Shown: positions 20,701 through 32,918, counted from the first letter of the stretch. The stretch: DNA of 64,000 nt from Pachypanchax playfairii (GCA_006937955.1 SSNP01000001.1:12228892-12292891), one strand, 5' to 3'. Notes: generated by a model not told the origin, from the sequence alone. A program made the numbers and translations.

Positions 20701-23700
20701 TTTTTAGATTTAAGTTACTACATAAAAACTAAAAATATCTGAACTATTTTTATAATGAGAAGCAGAACAAGTGACAAATCATTTTGCTAAGAAAATAATC
20801 TTTACACTATGACTAACTAATGCTTGATGAAATATTTCTATGGGTTAAACAAATAACATATAATTGAATTAAATTATAATTCAGATTTCAGAGTAAGAGT
20901 GGGACTTCATGGGAAACCTGATGACTGCACATCAGAAAATACCTGTTACTCAGACTCGCCAACCAATCAGAGACATTCAAGCAGCTGTTGGCGTGTCAAC
21001 CTGATAATATCACTCTAAAATTTCACCTCTGTGTGTATCTGCTGTAATATTCTGCTGCCAACAAAGGAGAGAACAATAATTATAAAAAATCCATTCAACG
21101 CTTGTATTGATTTAGAAAACACTGTTAACTTACAAGATTATAAAACACTCAGCTTTCAAACTTTTTTTTTATATTTTAGAAACATGCTGTTAATCTTTAA
21201 CCTGGCAGATCTGTGTGTAGACCCACCTCTTGGGGATTTGTGGGTTTGGAAAACTCCAAATCTCGCGAGAATCCATCTTGCAGCGCAAGGTTAGTTAATC
21301 TTCAGACTCCCATAGAATTTCAGTCCTAACTTCCCCACAGCTTAGAAAACAATTAAATCCTCCTAAAAAGTGAAAAGTTGAGCAACAACCTGCTTTATGA
21401 TTCACACTTTTACAAATTAGACCAATTAAGTGGAGAAGTTTCAGCTTCCACATCAGCACAAACATTGAATTCATGACTGAATTTCTACAGCTTTAGTTCA
21501 TCCTACTGTAAAAGTGTCAGTCTAATCTGTTAGTTCATCTCCACATACTGTACGCCACTGACAGAAAAAAGTGAATTGTGTATCTGAGAAATATGAATCC
21601 AAGACCTGCTTTAAAGGTAAATGCCTTGAATAGATTGAGCAGAAAGTGTTTGAGTTAATCACATGATCTGCTGGTCGAACGATGAAAAGTATTTGAATCC
21701 AGTTGCAGTAGTGTGGCAACGTTTTGTGTTGTGTTTAAGTAACCATAAAAAATAGAAAATTTTTACAGTTTGAATAAAAAAATGAGCGTGCAGGTGTCTG
21801 TCTGAGAGTCTGAGTGAGGCATGATGGGAAATTTTGCTCTTTTCTTTTTAATATTGCATTTTCCTCAAACATGTTGGTTCACTAAAGTTCCCTCAGGTGT
21901 TGATAATTTGTTGGACAAGTATTCACCCATTTTTAACAACGTCATTAATCTCCGTTGAAGTTTTGTTTGCCTGATGCTGACCAACTATTGGCCCTTCCTA
22001 GAATCCGAAACATCTTTCTCAAACATTTGATGTGTTTTTTCCATGTGGTTTTAAATGAATTTGGGGCGACTCACTGCATCAGTTGGTGCTCAGATAACTT
22101 GTTGCTGTCTGAAACATATTGTGGTACTTTTCCACTGGAAATCTTCCATTTGCTCAGTTTGGTCTAGGTGGTGACTTTGTTTTGTCCATGCAGCGTATTA
22201 ATACAGTTTTTCTTTAGTTAAGGTTTTGCAAAGAGCGATTTTGATAAATGAGCTGCAATTATTAGCTTTTCCTCCAATGCTTAAAAGAAAAAAAAAAAAA
22301 GCTTTGCATTTAGTGATTAGGTTTTTTTTTTTTTAAATAGTGCAGAAAACTAAATCAACAGACATGCAGTGGGAGTTCAGCTCTGCAGCTGCACTGGCTG
22401 ATCCTCTCAGAGCAAAGACCTTTCCAAGTTCAAACTGCCGTCACATGAAAAGAAAGCAGCCGAGAGCGTTCTTCATGTACACATTCTGAACACATATTTA
22501 ACCTCATTGTCCCATTGGGTCTTTAAACCCCCCTTGAACTGAATATCAATTAACAATCCCCCCTTTATAAGGAGGTTTGAGAATAGCTGACTCTAAAGAA
22601 GGGATTTCAAATTGCTGCCTGTTCGGTTTGCATTTAATGGTGTATTCTGAGAGACCTGCCCTTGCTGGCCTATGTTTTATGCTCAGATCAAAGTTGTTTT
22701 GGGAGAACAATGCCATCTGGGCTCTGCGCCAGCGGCTGGTGTTTCACAGCAGCAACCGCCTCACACCGGGATGTGATGAGAAACTTGGTGGGAGAGTGGG
22801 ATTGAGGTAAAGAGGGGGGGTTCTCAAGGTGCCACTTCCATGGAGATGCAGCTGGGGCCAAACTAAACCTCCATCAGTGGACAAACAAAAGGTGAGGCTG
22901 CTTCATTACTGGACGCCCAGTAGACTCGGTTAAAGTGCTGAGATCGGCTTCTTTGGGTTGTTCATGAAAGCAGTCCTAATCACCATTTTGTGGTAATGAG
23001 TGATGTTAAGCATAAATCTTTTCTCACGCTGTTGGATATGCTGCTGAGGGAATAAACATCCCACTGAAAGCAGCAGGCTGCTGTATGATTATACTTTGGC
23101 CCAAATCTTTTATTTTTTATTAGAGATTAACAATCCTGGCTTCCAGTCTCTGAGTATTAGTAAAAAAAAAAGAGGCAAACAATCTTGCTCTCAGTCATGC
23201 AGCATGGTTTTTCCGTCTCTGTGCTTACTCAGCATGTGGACAGGACACAACATGTGTGTTTGCACCAGGATGAAGTGCTGAGATCACGAGGTGGTGAATT
23301 CCCAAGGAGAGACACAGGAATCCTGCTGACATCACCAGTCACTCGTGGATCTGAATTTAAGAAACAGACTGATGAAGATGAAGCAGATTGCCTAGACAGA
23401 CACAAAAGCTAATAACAAAAATGTGATAAACCTAACTGCCTTTGGGTTTTTGTTCCTAAATTTTTAATCAGTCCCCATGAAGAGACTCTTTAATACTATT
23501 GAATACTTTTTCTTTCAGACGCAGCCAATAAGAAACGAAGTCAGAATGTGGTGTAAAGGAGACGAAGCAGCAGCAGTATGAGGACTCACTGTTCAAAACT
23601 CCCATTTAGTCAAAGTCACAATCAGCAGAAAGAGTTTTGGCTCTCGCTCAGCAAAGAAATGAGCTGATGCATTTAACATATGATGAATTCACTGGAACCC

Positions 23701-24378
23701 AAAGCTGTAAATCATTACCTCAATCTCCTTCAGTTCCCAGTTTTCTTCTTTAATTCACCCCCCCACACCACCACCTTTCATGGCACAGATCACTGAGGAA
23801 CTTACTAAGAGCATTGTTCCTGTTGCCAGCTCACTTGGCAAATGCACTTTTTTTTTTAGAAGCCTGCGGCTGTTTGGCAGGAAGACTGAATAAACGTAGT
23901 TGGAGATATTTATGAGGTTGTCCTTAAATAACCTGTCTTTATCTTAATAGTTTGACCAATGCTTGTGGAAGGAAGCTCCACGCCGGCAGTAACTATGAAG
24001 AAGTTGTCTACATGACTGATGCTGCTTCAGACAGCTACCACGCCAAAATAAATCATAATGAAAACCAGAAACAGATTGTTTTACACTATAATATTATGTT
24101 AGTAATATATTGTTATTAGTTTTATATAAAAACTTCAGTTCTATTGCAGCAGCTCTTTAGAAAGACTAATAACTATTTTTTTTATCCCTTTTAGAGATTA
24201 ATAATTTAGGACTCACTTCCTTTCATTAGTGAACTCATGCAGCTTTTAACCAGATCAACATCTATGATAGACTCAAACTTTGGGTCAAACCCAAACCTTT
24301 ATGAGCAGTTATGAATAATTTATTAAAATGAATTCCTGAACTGTAAATAAGCAGCAAGTTTATTGTGAAAATTTCCTG
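17760..24378. other. Intergenic region downstream of usp25
   Basis: No gene, transposase or RT fragment recognised in 6.6 kb. Only short mononucleotide runs (for example 22290-22335) and a balanced-composition patch at about 22540-22830 stand out. Confidence 0.5.
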
Positions 24379-24384
24379 CTAGGA

Positions 24385-24712
24385 GACTGGATCCATCCAT
24401 CTTTTTCCATTTATCCATCGTTGGGTCACGGGAGCAACAAATTCAAGAGGGAAACCCAGACATCCCTCACCCCACCAACACTCTGCAACTCCTCCTGGGG
24501 GATCCCGAGACGTTCCCAGGTTTAAAGATTTAAAAATCAGATTTAAAGTCTGGCAAATTCTTGGTCTGCTCATGAGTCTCCTCCCATTGCAATGTGACTG
24601 GAAAACCTCCATATTGAAGTGACCAGGAGGCATCCGAACCAGATGCCTGAACCACCTCAGCTGACATCCCATATCATGAAAGTCTTGGAGTGACTCATGT
24701 TGCTGCACCTAA
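24385..24712 (-). mobile_element. 3' fragment of a LINE, minus strand
   Basis: Minus-strand translation reads LRWFRHLVRMPPGHFNMEVF, then SRPRICQTLN and RWINGKRWMD. This resembles the C-terminal end of fish non-LTR reverse transcriptases (RWFGHV-RMPPG, GRPR and KRWMDG motifs), with a GGATGGATCC-like tail near 24385-24400. 5'-truncated and decayed. Confidence 0.6.
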
Positions 24713-24726
24713 ATGAACAAACAACC

Positions 24727-25240
24727 ACCTTTCAGGACCAAATGCAGTTTCAGCTCCAACCGTGGGGTTTCAACAAACCCACAGTCATCTGGACAAAGCA
24801 GGCAGCACTGTGAGGATCATGTTCTTTGCTTCCTCTAGTGTATTTAACACAATTCAGCCTGTTTTACTTTGTAAAAACCTCCAGAAGACACAGGTAGATG
24901 CCTCCACAACCACCTGGATTAAGGACTACCTCACAAACAGAGCACAGTTTGTTAGACTGATGTCTGACCAGGTGATCAGCAGCACAGGAGCACCACAGGG
25001 GACTGTACTCTCACCATTCCTTTTCACTCTGTACACCTCATGTCAGAGTTCTGTCATCTGCAGAAATCCTCTTCACAACACAGTCACTCATCAACAGAGT
25101 GTCTTCAGTCAGAAGCTTCTTCAGATCCATGACAGACCAGATTCTTCCTGTCCACTGCTAGAACCCTCTATAATAAGTCTGAAGAAACACCGAGTTACTG
25201 CAATTAATACTAATAAAATATGTTTGAATTGAACTGAACT
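24727..25240 (+). mobile_element. LINE fragment with reverse transcriptase core, plus strand
   Basis: Reads GFQQTHSHLDKAGSTVRIMF, then VFNTIQPVLL, ASTTTWIKDYLTNRAQFV and STGAPQGTVLSPFLFTLYTS. These are reverse transcriptase motifs; the downstream Y-x-DD box is deleted. It then jumps to the same C-terminal segment as the copy at 11.3-11.6 kb (NPLHNTVTHQQSVFSQ) and ends near a GAATTGAACTGAACTGAA tail. Confidence 0.75.
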
Positions 25241-25244
25241 GAAT

Positions 25245-26547
25245 TTGTTTGTTTTTCCCTCTTTTCAAGTAAAACTATTGTTTTGAATTTTGGTAATTTT
25301 TGATCCATTTCTTGCAGGAAATGCAGGAAGTAATAAAATATTCTGCCATTATTTTCACAAAAATTTGGGGATGACAAATACATAAACTGCAATGGTTGTA
25401 TCAAACATGAAAGGATTTACATTTCACCCGTCTCACCACCGGGGTTTAAACAGGGATCTGTAGGGTCATGGAGGCACTGTGTGGTTTTAGAGTTAGAGTA
25501 TTTCAGACCTGTTTATCCATCATAGGCCTCACAAACAAGACCAGAACCATTTAAAGCGCAGGTGAAGCATGTTGGTATTTGAGTTGTTGGGAGAGAAATG
25601 TCTTCTGAAGGATCTTCAGGAAAGGAAATAGATCCCTCTGATCTGCACATCAGTCATCTGATATGCAGCAGGCAGCACGCAAAGTTGATGGAAATTAGAA
25701 TGAAGGGTTTTATACTGTCGTGGAATATAATAAATAAAACAGTTTTAAAGGTTGGATTTAGGCTTTTTATGCCTGTTTAGAGAGTGTAATAATGGATCAT
25801 TTAACATAACCACACAGATGTTGAATTTGTGCTACATTTTGGATCAACATGTTAGTGTCTTCAGATTGACTTCACATATGCAGCTCTGAGCCTTCAGGAT
25901 TTAAACTTCCGTTTCTGAACCATTTTATGTGAAAAGCAATACAAATATTCAGTAAACTTCTATTAGCCTGAATTTAATCTTAATCATGTGAAATACAGAG
26001 TAAAAGCAAAATTCTAGCGAATTCATTTCCATTTGTTATTGTTAAAGATAGATTGTTTATAAAACTGGACTTCAGTTCATTTCAGGAGAACTTTTTTCCA
26101 AGTGGAAAAGTGAACCAGAACCAAATTCCTTGTATGTGCAACATACTTGGCCAAATAAACCTGATTTCTTAATTCTGTTTCTAGCCAGTTTTCTGACTGT
26201 GTGTTTGTTAACTAAAACATATACGAACATGGATAAACCAGAATGAAATGTATTAGACATTAGATTAAAGATGTAATATTTTGGACCTCATGCCGGGTCT
26301 AGTTTCAATGCCATGTTGACAAGCAGTCACGAAAAAAGGATTTTCCAGCTTTTAAGTCTAAGAACTATTTGAATAATTTGGAAAACATTTTATTAAAATG
26401 CTGCCTTGTAAAATATTCCATTAGTTAAAAAGAACCACAGTCCAATTTGACTTCTTATCAATAAAATCTCTCCCTGCCTCTCTAGTCCCACCGGATGCCT
26501 GAAGGCATGACTGGAGTCCACCAGCTTTAACATGACCAGCAGATATA
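25245..26547. other. Intergenic, nothing recognised
   Basis: AT-rich DNA between the LINE fragment and the Tc1 element. No coding or repeat signal that I can name. Confidence 0.4.
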
Positions 26548-26747
26548 CAGTGGGGCAAAAAAGTATTTAGTCAGCCACCAATTGTGTAAGTTCTCCCACT
26601 TAAAAAGATCAGAGAGGCCTGTAATTTTCATCATAGGTATACCTCAACTATGAGAGACAAAATGAGGAAAAAAAATCCAGAAAATCACATTGTCTGATTT
26701 TTAAAGAATTTATTTGCAAATTATGGTGGAAAATAAGTATTTGGTCA
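26548..26747 (+). repeat. Left terminal inverted repeat of the Tc1 element
   Basis: 200 bp from CAGTGGGGCAAAAAAG to AAGTATTTGGTCA. Matches the reverse complement of 27950-28149 except AATGAGG here versus AATAAGG there. Confidence 0.95.
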
Positions 26748-26859
26748 CCTACAAACAAGTAAGATTTCTGGCTTTCACAGACCTGTAACTTCTTTAAGAG
26801 GCTCCTCGGTCCTCCACTCGTTACCTGTATTAATGGCACCTGTGTGAACTCGTTATCAG

Positions 26860-26867
26860 TATAAAAG
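26860..26867 (+). promoter_or_regulatory. Likely TATA box of the Tc1 transposase
   Basis: TATAAAAG lies 44 bases upstream of the transposase ATG, between the left terminal repeat and the ORF. Placement fits a core promoter; this is inference from motif and spacing. Confidence 0.5.
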
Positions 26868-26910
26868 ACACCTGTCCACAACCTCAAACAGTCACGCTCC
26901 AAACTCCACT

Positions 26911-27933
26911 ATGGCCAAGACCAAAGAGCTGTCAAAGGACACCAGAAACAAAATTGTAGACCTTCACCAGGCTGGGAAGACTGAATCTGCAATAGGTAAG
27001 CAGCTTGGTGTGAAGAAATCAACTGTGGGAGCAATTATTAGAAAATGGAAGACATACAAGACCACTGATAATCTCCCTCGATCTGGGGCTCCACGCAAGA
27101 TCTCACCCCGTGGGGTCAAAATGATCACAAGAACGGTGAGCAAAAATCCCAGAACCACACGGAGGGACCTAGTGAATGACCTGCAGAGAGCTGGGACCAA
27201 AGTAACAAAGGCTACCATCAGTAACACACTACGCCGCCAGGGACTCAAATCCTGCAGTGCCAGACGTGTCCCCCTGCTGAAGCCAGGACACGTCCAGGCC
27301 CGTCTGCGGTTTGCTAGAGAGCATTTGGATGATCCAGAAGAGGATTGGGAGAACATCATATGGTCAGATGAAACCAAAATAGAACTTTTTGGTAGAAACT
27401 CAACTTGTCGTGTTTGGAGGGGAAAGAATGCTGAGTTGGATCCAAAGAACACCATACCTACTGTAAAGCATGGGGGTGGAAACATCATGCTTTGGGGCTG
27501 TTTTTCTGCAAGGGGACCAGGACGACTGATCCGTGTAAAGGAAAGAATGAATGGGGCCATGTATCGTAAGATTTTGAGTGAAAACCTCCTTCCATCAGCA
27601 AGGGCATTGAAAATGAGACGTGGCTGGGTCTTTCAGCATGACAATGATCCCAAACACACCGCCCGGGCAACGAAGGAGTGGCTTCGTAAGAAGCATTTCA
27701 AGGTCCTGGAGTGGCCTAGCCAGCCTCCAGATCTCAACCCCATAGAAAATCTCTGGAGGGAGTTGAAAGTCCGTGTTGCCCAGCGTCAGCCCCAAAACAT
27801 CACTGCTCTAGAGGAGATCTGCATGGAGGAATGGGCCAAAATACCAGCAACAGTGTGTGAAAACCTTGTGAAGACTTACAGAAAACGTTTGACCTCTGTC
27901 ATTGCCAACAAAGGCTATATAACAAAGTATTGA
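26911..27933 (+). CDS. Tc1-like transposase, intact, 340 aa
   Basis: Cut-and-paste transposase that binds the terminal repeats and moves the element into TA sites. N-terminal paired-like helix-turn-helix region about residues 1-55 (LSKDTRNKIVDLHQAGKTES), an SGAPRK hook near 58-63, a second DNA-binding part to about 120, then the DDE catalytic domain. Catalytic residues are visible: D153 in WSDET, D244 in QHDNDPKHT and E279 in NPIENLW, a DD34E arrangement with the same spacing as Sleeping Beauty. A glycine-rich KHGGGNIMLWG precedes D244. It ends VIANKGYITKY and stop. Length equals that of functional Tc1 transposases, with no stops or frameshifts. Confidence 0.95.
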   Translation: MAKTKELSKDTRNKIVDLHQAGKTESAIGKQLGVKKSTVGAIIRKWKTYKTTDNLPRSGAPRKISPRGVKMITRTVSKNPRTTRRDLVNDLQRAGTKVTKATISNTLRRQGLKSCSARRVPLLKPGHVQARLRFAREHLDDPEEDWENIIWSDETKIELFGRNSTCRVWRGKNAELDPKNTIPTVKHGGGNIMLWGCFSARGPGRLIRVKERMNGAMYRKILSENLLPSARALKMRRGWVFQHDNDPKHTARATKEWLRKKHFKVLEWPSQPPDLNPIENLWRELKVRVAQRQPQNITALEEICMEEWAKIPATVCENLVKTYRKRLTSVIANKGYITKY

Positions 27934-27949
27934 GATTAACTTTTGTTAT

Positions 27950-28149
27950 TGACCAAATACTTATTTTCCACCATAATTTGCAAATAAATTCTTTAAAAAT
28001 CAGACAATGTGATTTTCTGGATTTTTTTTCCTTATTTTGTCTCTCATAGTTGAGGTATACCTATGATGAAAATTACAGGCCTCTCTGATCTTTTTAAGTG
28101 GGAGAACTTACACAATTGGTGGCTGACTAAATACTTTTTTGCCCCACTG
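27950..28149 (-). repeat. Right terminal inverted repeat of the Tc1 element
   Basis: 200 bp, reverse complement of 26548-26747 with one difference seen. Begins 16 bases after the transposase stop codon, so the 3' end of the transposase mRNA must lie in the repeat. Confidence 0.95.
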
Positions 28150-28151
28150 TA

Positions 28152-30839
28152 GTATTGCAGGTGATGTGGACCCTCCCTCTTACAGCAAGCTTGTAGGCTA
28201 TGAGTTATTATCTTACTTTTTACTTTAGATTTGACAGTTTTATACAACGACTCATTCTATGTGACTCAAATAATAAAATAAAATGACAGAATTAGAGTCA
28301 TGTGCACATTGCTAGCCTGCCATCAAGTGCTGATATATAAATATGGGTTAGTTATTGTGAGTCCATAGAAACAATCAAATAAATCTTTGAACAAATTCCG
28401 GGACTTTTTTTTTTAAAGGAACTGATTTATTTAAAATCTTCCAGTGGATTTCTTCTCCCAGAAAATTTGACCTGCAAAAAAAAGAAGAAATGCTAAGTTT
28501 TTTTTTTACATAAATATAAAGTTTTGTGGTAAACCTGCTGTGTCTTTGTGCAGCTGTAGCTATGGGATCCTAACATTCACTGTGTGGAAGAATAAAAAGA
28601 CTCAAACGGATCCTTCATTGTGAGCTGCAGCTTGGACCTCCTGGGATGTTGTCTGTTCAGTTCCCCTCCTTTATTAAGTGTTTTACTTTACACGCTGCAT
28701 AAAAATGAGATGTAGTCAAAGCCTTTGTGCAGGGCGGGTTCAGATGTTTGCAGCCTCTCTGGTGTCACTTTAACTCTCCATCATGGTGGGTGAAAAAAAA
28801 TCTGATTTTTTATTTGGCAGAAGCAAAATTGAAAAGTTCTCATCTCACCTTGTTTCATGGGAGTGACTTAGATTTTAAATGAGAGTCTTCAAACTAACGT
28901 CAGCGTGCAGGAAAATTGAATCAAATCAAAGGAATTTGTCTTGTTATTGTTGTGTTGGTCCAAAGTTAGTTTGCACTACGACTTGATCACCTTTTCATCT
29001 GCCGTCTCTCTTTTACTTTAAAGAATGAGCTCGTATGTTTCCATAACTACTGATGCATCAACGTGAAACGTGAATGTGTCTTTCTGTCATCAGAATGTTT
29101 GTGTGTCAGCCTCTGTCAGTCTATACACATTATTCTGTCTGGTTATTAGCTGCATATTGTATGTGGGATTAAAAGTGATTCATTTCCAATAATCTGTCAA
29201 CAGGTTGGAGGGACAGTCCAAAATTATTAATAATGTTTTTGAACATCAAACAACCGGATGGACTCAGATCCATTACTGTATTTTCTTTTCTTTAAAAGAA
29301 ACAAAAAAACAAACACTTCCTACTGTTTTTAGTTTATTCAACTAAAAAAGGGGAAACAGTGAAATTTTCAGTTGAAACATTTTTTAACATTCCCAGGAAG
29401 CGGTGACTGAATGGGAAGGTCCATGTGTCACCTGTGGGGGGCAGCAGTCAGCTAAGGATCGGTCAAGACTGCCTGTAGAATGAAAAGAAGAATAAGAAGG
29501 AGCATAATAAGGATGCAGGCATTTAATACTATTAGTATTAGTACTAGTAGTAGTCATAGTAACCTAAATGATGCCGAACCTCGTAACAATTAAACTGAAC
29601 TCTCTGAGACGTGAAGAAGAACATCTTCAAGGGTTCCTTAGTGATGAGTTGGTGTTTAAAACTGTTCAGACTTTATTCAACAATCATGTTTCAGTTTGAG
29701 TTTCCTAAAATACTCACTAGGTTTTAACAGCTGGCTGGACGAAAACCTCCAGGACATCTACATGTAGTTCAGATGGATCCACAGAGATGCTGCTGAAGGA
29801 TCTGAACTCAAAGAAAACTGAAGTTTGAAGAAGAATTTGATCCTAATAACTTAGAAATACCATGTTTCTGATTGAATACTTGATCACACATTTCTCTTGA
29901 AGCTGCTTCTTCTATAATCTGCCGGTTTTTTGTTGTTGTATCAGTTTGAACTAATAAATACAGGATTGTCTAAATGAGTTTCAGGTTAAATGACATTTTT
30001 GACAGGTGTTGCTGTTTGTTAGATCTGGATCTTATTAATGTTTGTGTTCCATCTCAGAGTTGTAAAATCCAGGACAAAATAAAATTCAGTAAGAAAACCA
30101 AAAACCTTCCAACCAAATTAAACATGTCAGTGTTTGTAAAACTCATTCACCAGCTTGGACGTATGATTCAAACACCTAATCTGTCCTTTCAGAAAGTCTT
30201 TACTAATTATCCAACCCTCATATTAGAAGTTTGTTTTGTTTATTTTGTATTTACTTATATGTTTGTTTGCTTCTTGCATTCAGAAACCTCGTGGTTTAAA
30301 TGATCTTCCAGTAGAAACTTGCACAGTTCTAAATGTGAACATTTAAAAAACCACATCATGTTGAATTCTTTTGTTTAAAACGTTTCGATAAATAAGGCTA
30401 AAATGCTAAAAAAAAAGCTTTTTTGTTATAATATTATTTTGTCTAAATCATTTACATTTCTTTTTTTTCAGTTTGGTATGTGACATCATATAAAAAATAC
30501 AAATATATAAAATATATTGTGTTTATTATTTCTTTAACAGGACCTTCCTGTCTGCTTGGTGTGGCTGGAAAACAGAAACACGTATTATCAGCTGGTAAGT
30601 GATCCGATTCAGAACTTTCTTCTGAGCAGTTATGAAAGTGAGTGCGTTTGATGCCAGAAGGTGTTTTTGGCACGTTAGACCGGGATCAGTTACAAAAACC
30701 TCACTTCAGTAAAATGCTCCACATGTGGAGGTGATTTTTAAACTTCAGATATAAAAAAATATCCAGGTGATGGGAAACTCTATGAGCCTTCATGTGGTGT
30801 TTCTGTTCAGTATTTGATGAAAAGGTATGTGCTGGTGGG
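28152..30839. other. Intergenic, nothing recognised
   Basis: AT-rich DNA with short A and T runs. No ORF in it shows similarity that I can name. Confidence 0.4.
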
Positions 30840-31036
30840 AAGCTGGTGTGTGAGACAAGCAGACAGACGGAGGGGGAGCAGGAAGGAACCCGTATTAGGA
30901 GAGACACTTGAATGAATTTGAAGAATAGGTTTTTACATGCAGAACAGCCACAATGCTGGACCCTGAATGGGCTGACAGAACCACCTTCTCTGATTCAAAT
31001 GATGCAAACCTGTTGGATCGAAGGGATTTAAACACA

Positions 31037-31068
<32 letters not shown>

Positions 31069-31084
31069 GTGTGTGTGTGTGTGT

Positions 31085-31376
31085 GGGTTTGTATTTCTGA
31101 CCTCCTGGGGACCCGTTTCCTGACTTTTACTATCTTTCTGGGGTCCGAGGGTTCTTGTGGGGACCGAAGCCTGGTCCCCATGAGGGGGACTCCCCTTTTT
31201 AGGGTTAGGGGTTAGGTTTATAGGTATGGTGTGAATAGAGTTTTAGTTAGTCTTAGGGTTAGTTATAGATCAGTAATGGTTAAGGTTAGTAAAAGGGTTT
31301 GGGTTAGGTATAAATCTAGTTACTAAAATCAATGGAAGTCAATGGAAGGTCCCCATAAGGATACCAAAACACACTT
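31085..31376 (+). repeat. GT-flanked dispersed repeat, copy A
   Basis: About 290 bp from GGGTTTGTATTTCTGACC to GGATACCAAAACACACTTG, with a TTAGGGTTAGGGGTTAGG core and several GGGGACC/GGTCCCC motifs. (GT)n lies on both sides (31037-31084 and 31379-31417, then GA to 31446). Confidence 0.8.
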
Positions 31377-31446
<70 letters not shown>

Positions 31447-31670
31447 NAAGCTGGTGTGTGAGACAAGCAGACAGACGGAGGGGGAGCAGGAAGGAACCCG
31501 TATTAGGAGAGACACTTGAATGAATTTGAAGAATAGGTTTTTACATGCAGAACAGCCACAATGCTGGACCCTGAATGGGCTGACAGAACCACCTTCTCTG
31601 ATTCAAATGATGCAAACCTGTTGGATCGAAGGGATTTAAACACAGTGTGTGTGTGTGTGTGTGTGTGTGT

Positions 31671-31962
31671 GGGTTTGTATTTCTGACCTCCTGGGGACCC
31701 GTTTCCTGACTTTTACTATCTTTCTGGGGTCCGAGGGTTCTTGTGGGGACCGAAGCCTGGTCCCCATGAGGGGGACTCCCCTTTTTAGGGTTAGGGGTTA
31801 GGTTTATAGGTATGGTGTGAATAGAGTTTTAGTTAGTCTTAGGGTTAGTTATAGATCAGTAATGGTTAAGGTTAGTAAAAGGGTTTGGGTTAGGTATAAA
31901 TCTAGTTACTAAAATCAATGGAAGTCAATGGACGGTCCCCATAAGGATACCAAAACACACTT

Positions 31963-31963
<1 letters not shown>
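31671..31963 (+). repeat. GT-flanked dispersed repeat, copy B
   Basis: Same as copy A, inside the second unit of the tandem duplication. Flanked by GT runs at about 31645-31670 and 31964-32002, then GA to 32034. Confidence 0.8.
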
Positions 31964-32038
<75 letters not shown>

Positions 32039-32581
32039 AACACCCTTTTATCTGAAATCTAAAAAGTACCACAAGCTCAAATGTGTTTAAATTCCTAAAA
32101 CAGTATTCATATTTTTAAATAACTGTGGTGTAATTTAAAAAGTACAACATGTAATGAAAGAGTTACAGCAGAGTGGATCACTGTAAAGGACAATGATTAA
32201 ACTTTCTAGTACAATGTGACAATCTGTGCTTGTGTGGATCGTCAAACACTGATTTTTTTTTTCTAAGATCATTTAATCTGATTTATCAAACCACCACAAA
32301 GAAATAACTTCATTTGAGGGATTCTGTAACTGAACGAAGGGACAGAAGGAGTGAGTTAATGTAATATTGGCTCCTCAGTCAGAACAGTTTAATACAATGA
32401 CTCTGGTGGAGGGTTAGACGTCTATTGTGAGTGTGTAACAGCAGCTGGTGGCACGCTGACTCTGACAGCGGTGTAAGTGTCTGACAGAATTATCTCTGTC
32501 AAGTGGCTGTCCGGCCACAGTTACATGATCTCATGAGTTACAGCCCCCCACCCCCTCCACACACACACACACACCCCCAAG

Positions 32582-32866
32582 TGTGTTTTGGTATCCTTAT
32601 GGGGACCGTCCATTGACTTCCATTGATTTTAGTAACTAGATTTATACCTAACCCAAACCCTTTTACTAACCTTAACCATTACTGATCTATAACTAACCCT
32701 AAGACTAACTAAAACTCTATTCACACCATACCTATAAACCTAACCCCTAACCCTAAAAAGGGGCGTCCCCCTCATGGGGACCAGGCTTCGGTCCCCACAA
32801 GAACCCTCGGACCCCAGAAAGATAGTAAAAGTCAGGAAACTGGTCCTCAGGAGGTCAGAAATACAA

Positions 32867-32870
<4 letters not shown>
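32582..32870 (-). repeat. GT-flanked dispersed repeat, copy C, inverted
   Basis: Starts GTGTTTTGGTATCCTTATGG and ends CAGAAATACAAACCC, the reverse complement of copies A and B with a few changes. A CA tract lies before it (about 32559-32575) and another after it (32871-32916). Confidence 0.8.

Positions 32871-32918
<48 letters not shown>

Larger units (their letters stand above)
26548..28149 (+). mobile_element. Complete Tc1/mariner-family transposon with intact transposase
   Basis: 1602-bp element flanked by TA on both sides (26546-26547 and 28150-28151). Ends start CAGTGGGGCAAAAAAGTA. The two 200-bp terminal inverted repeats differ at one position by eye, and the 340-codon transposase frame is uninterrupted. 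Low divergence between the repeats implies recent insertion. It belongs to a Tc1 subfamily widespread in fish and other vertebrates; I do not assign a family name. Confidence 0.95.
30840..32034. repeat. 608-bp tandem duplication split by an N
   Basis: Unit 1 (30840-31446) and unit 2 (31448-32034) both start AAGCTGGTGTGTGAGACAAG and both end in a GT run followed by a GA run. They differ mainly in microsatellite length and in single bases such as GGAAGGTCC versus GGACGGTCC. The single N at 31447 sits exactly at the junction, so this may be a scaffold artefact. Confidence 0.9.

Noticed and set aside
26964..27560. 198-residue minus-strand frame inside the Tc1 element
   Set aside because: Antisense shadow of the transposase gene; no domain of its own.
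31198..31220. TTAGGG-like repeats suggesting interstitial telomere
   Set aside because: Only a few imperfect units, and they recur as a fixed part of the GT-flanked repeat, so they belong to that repeat.
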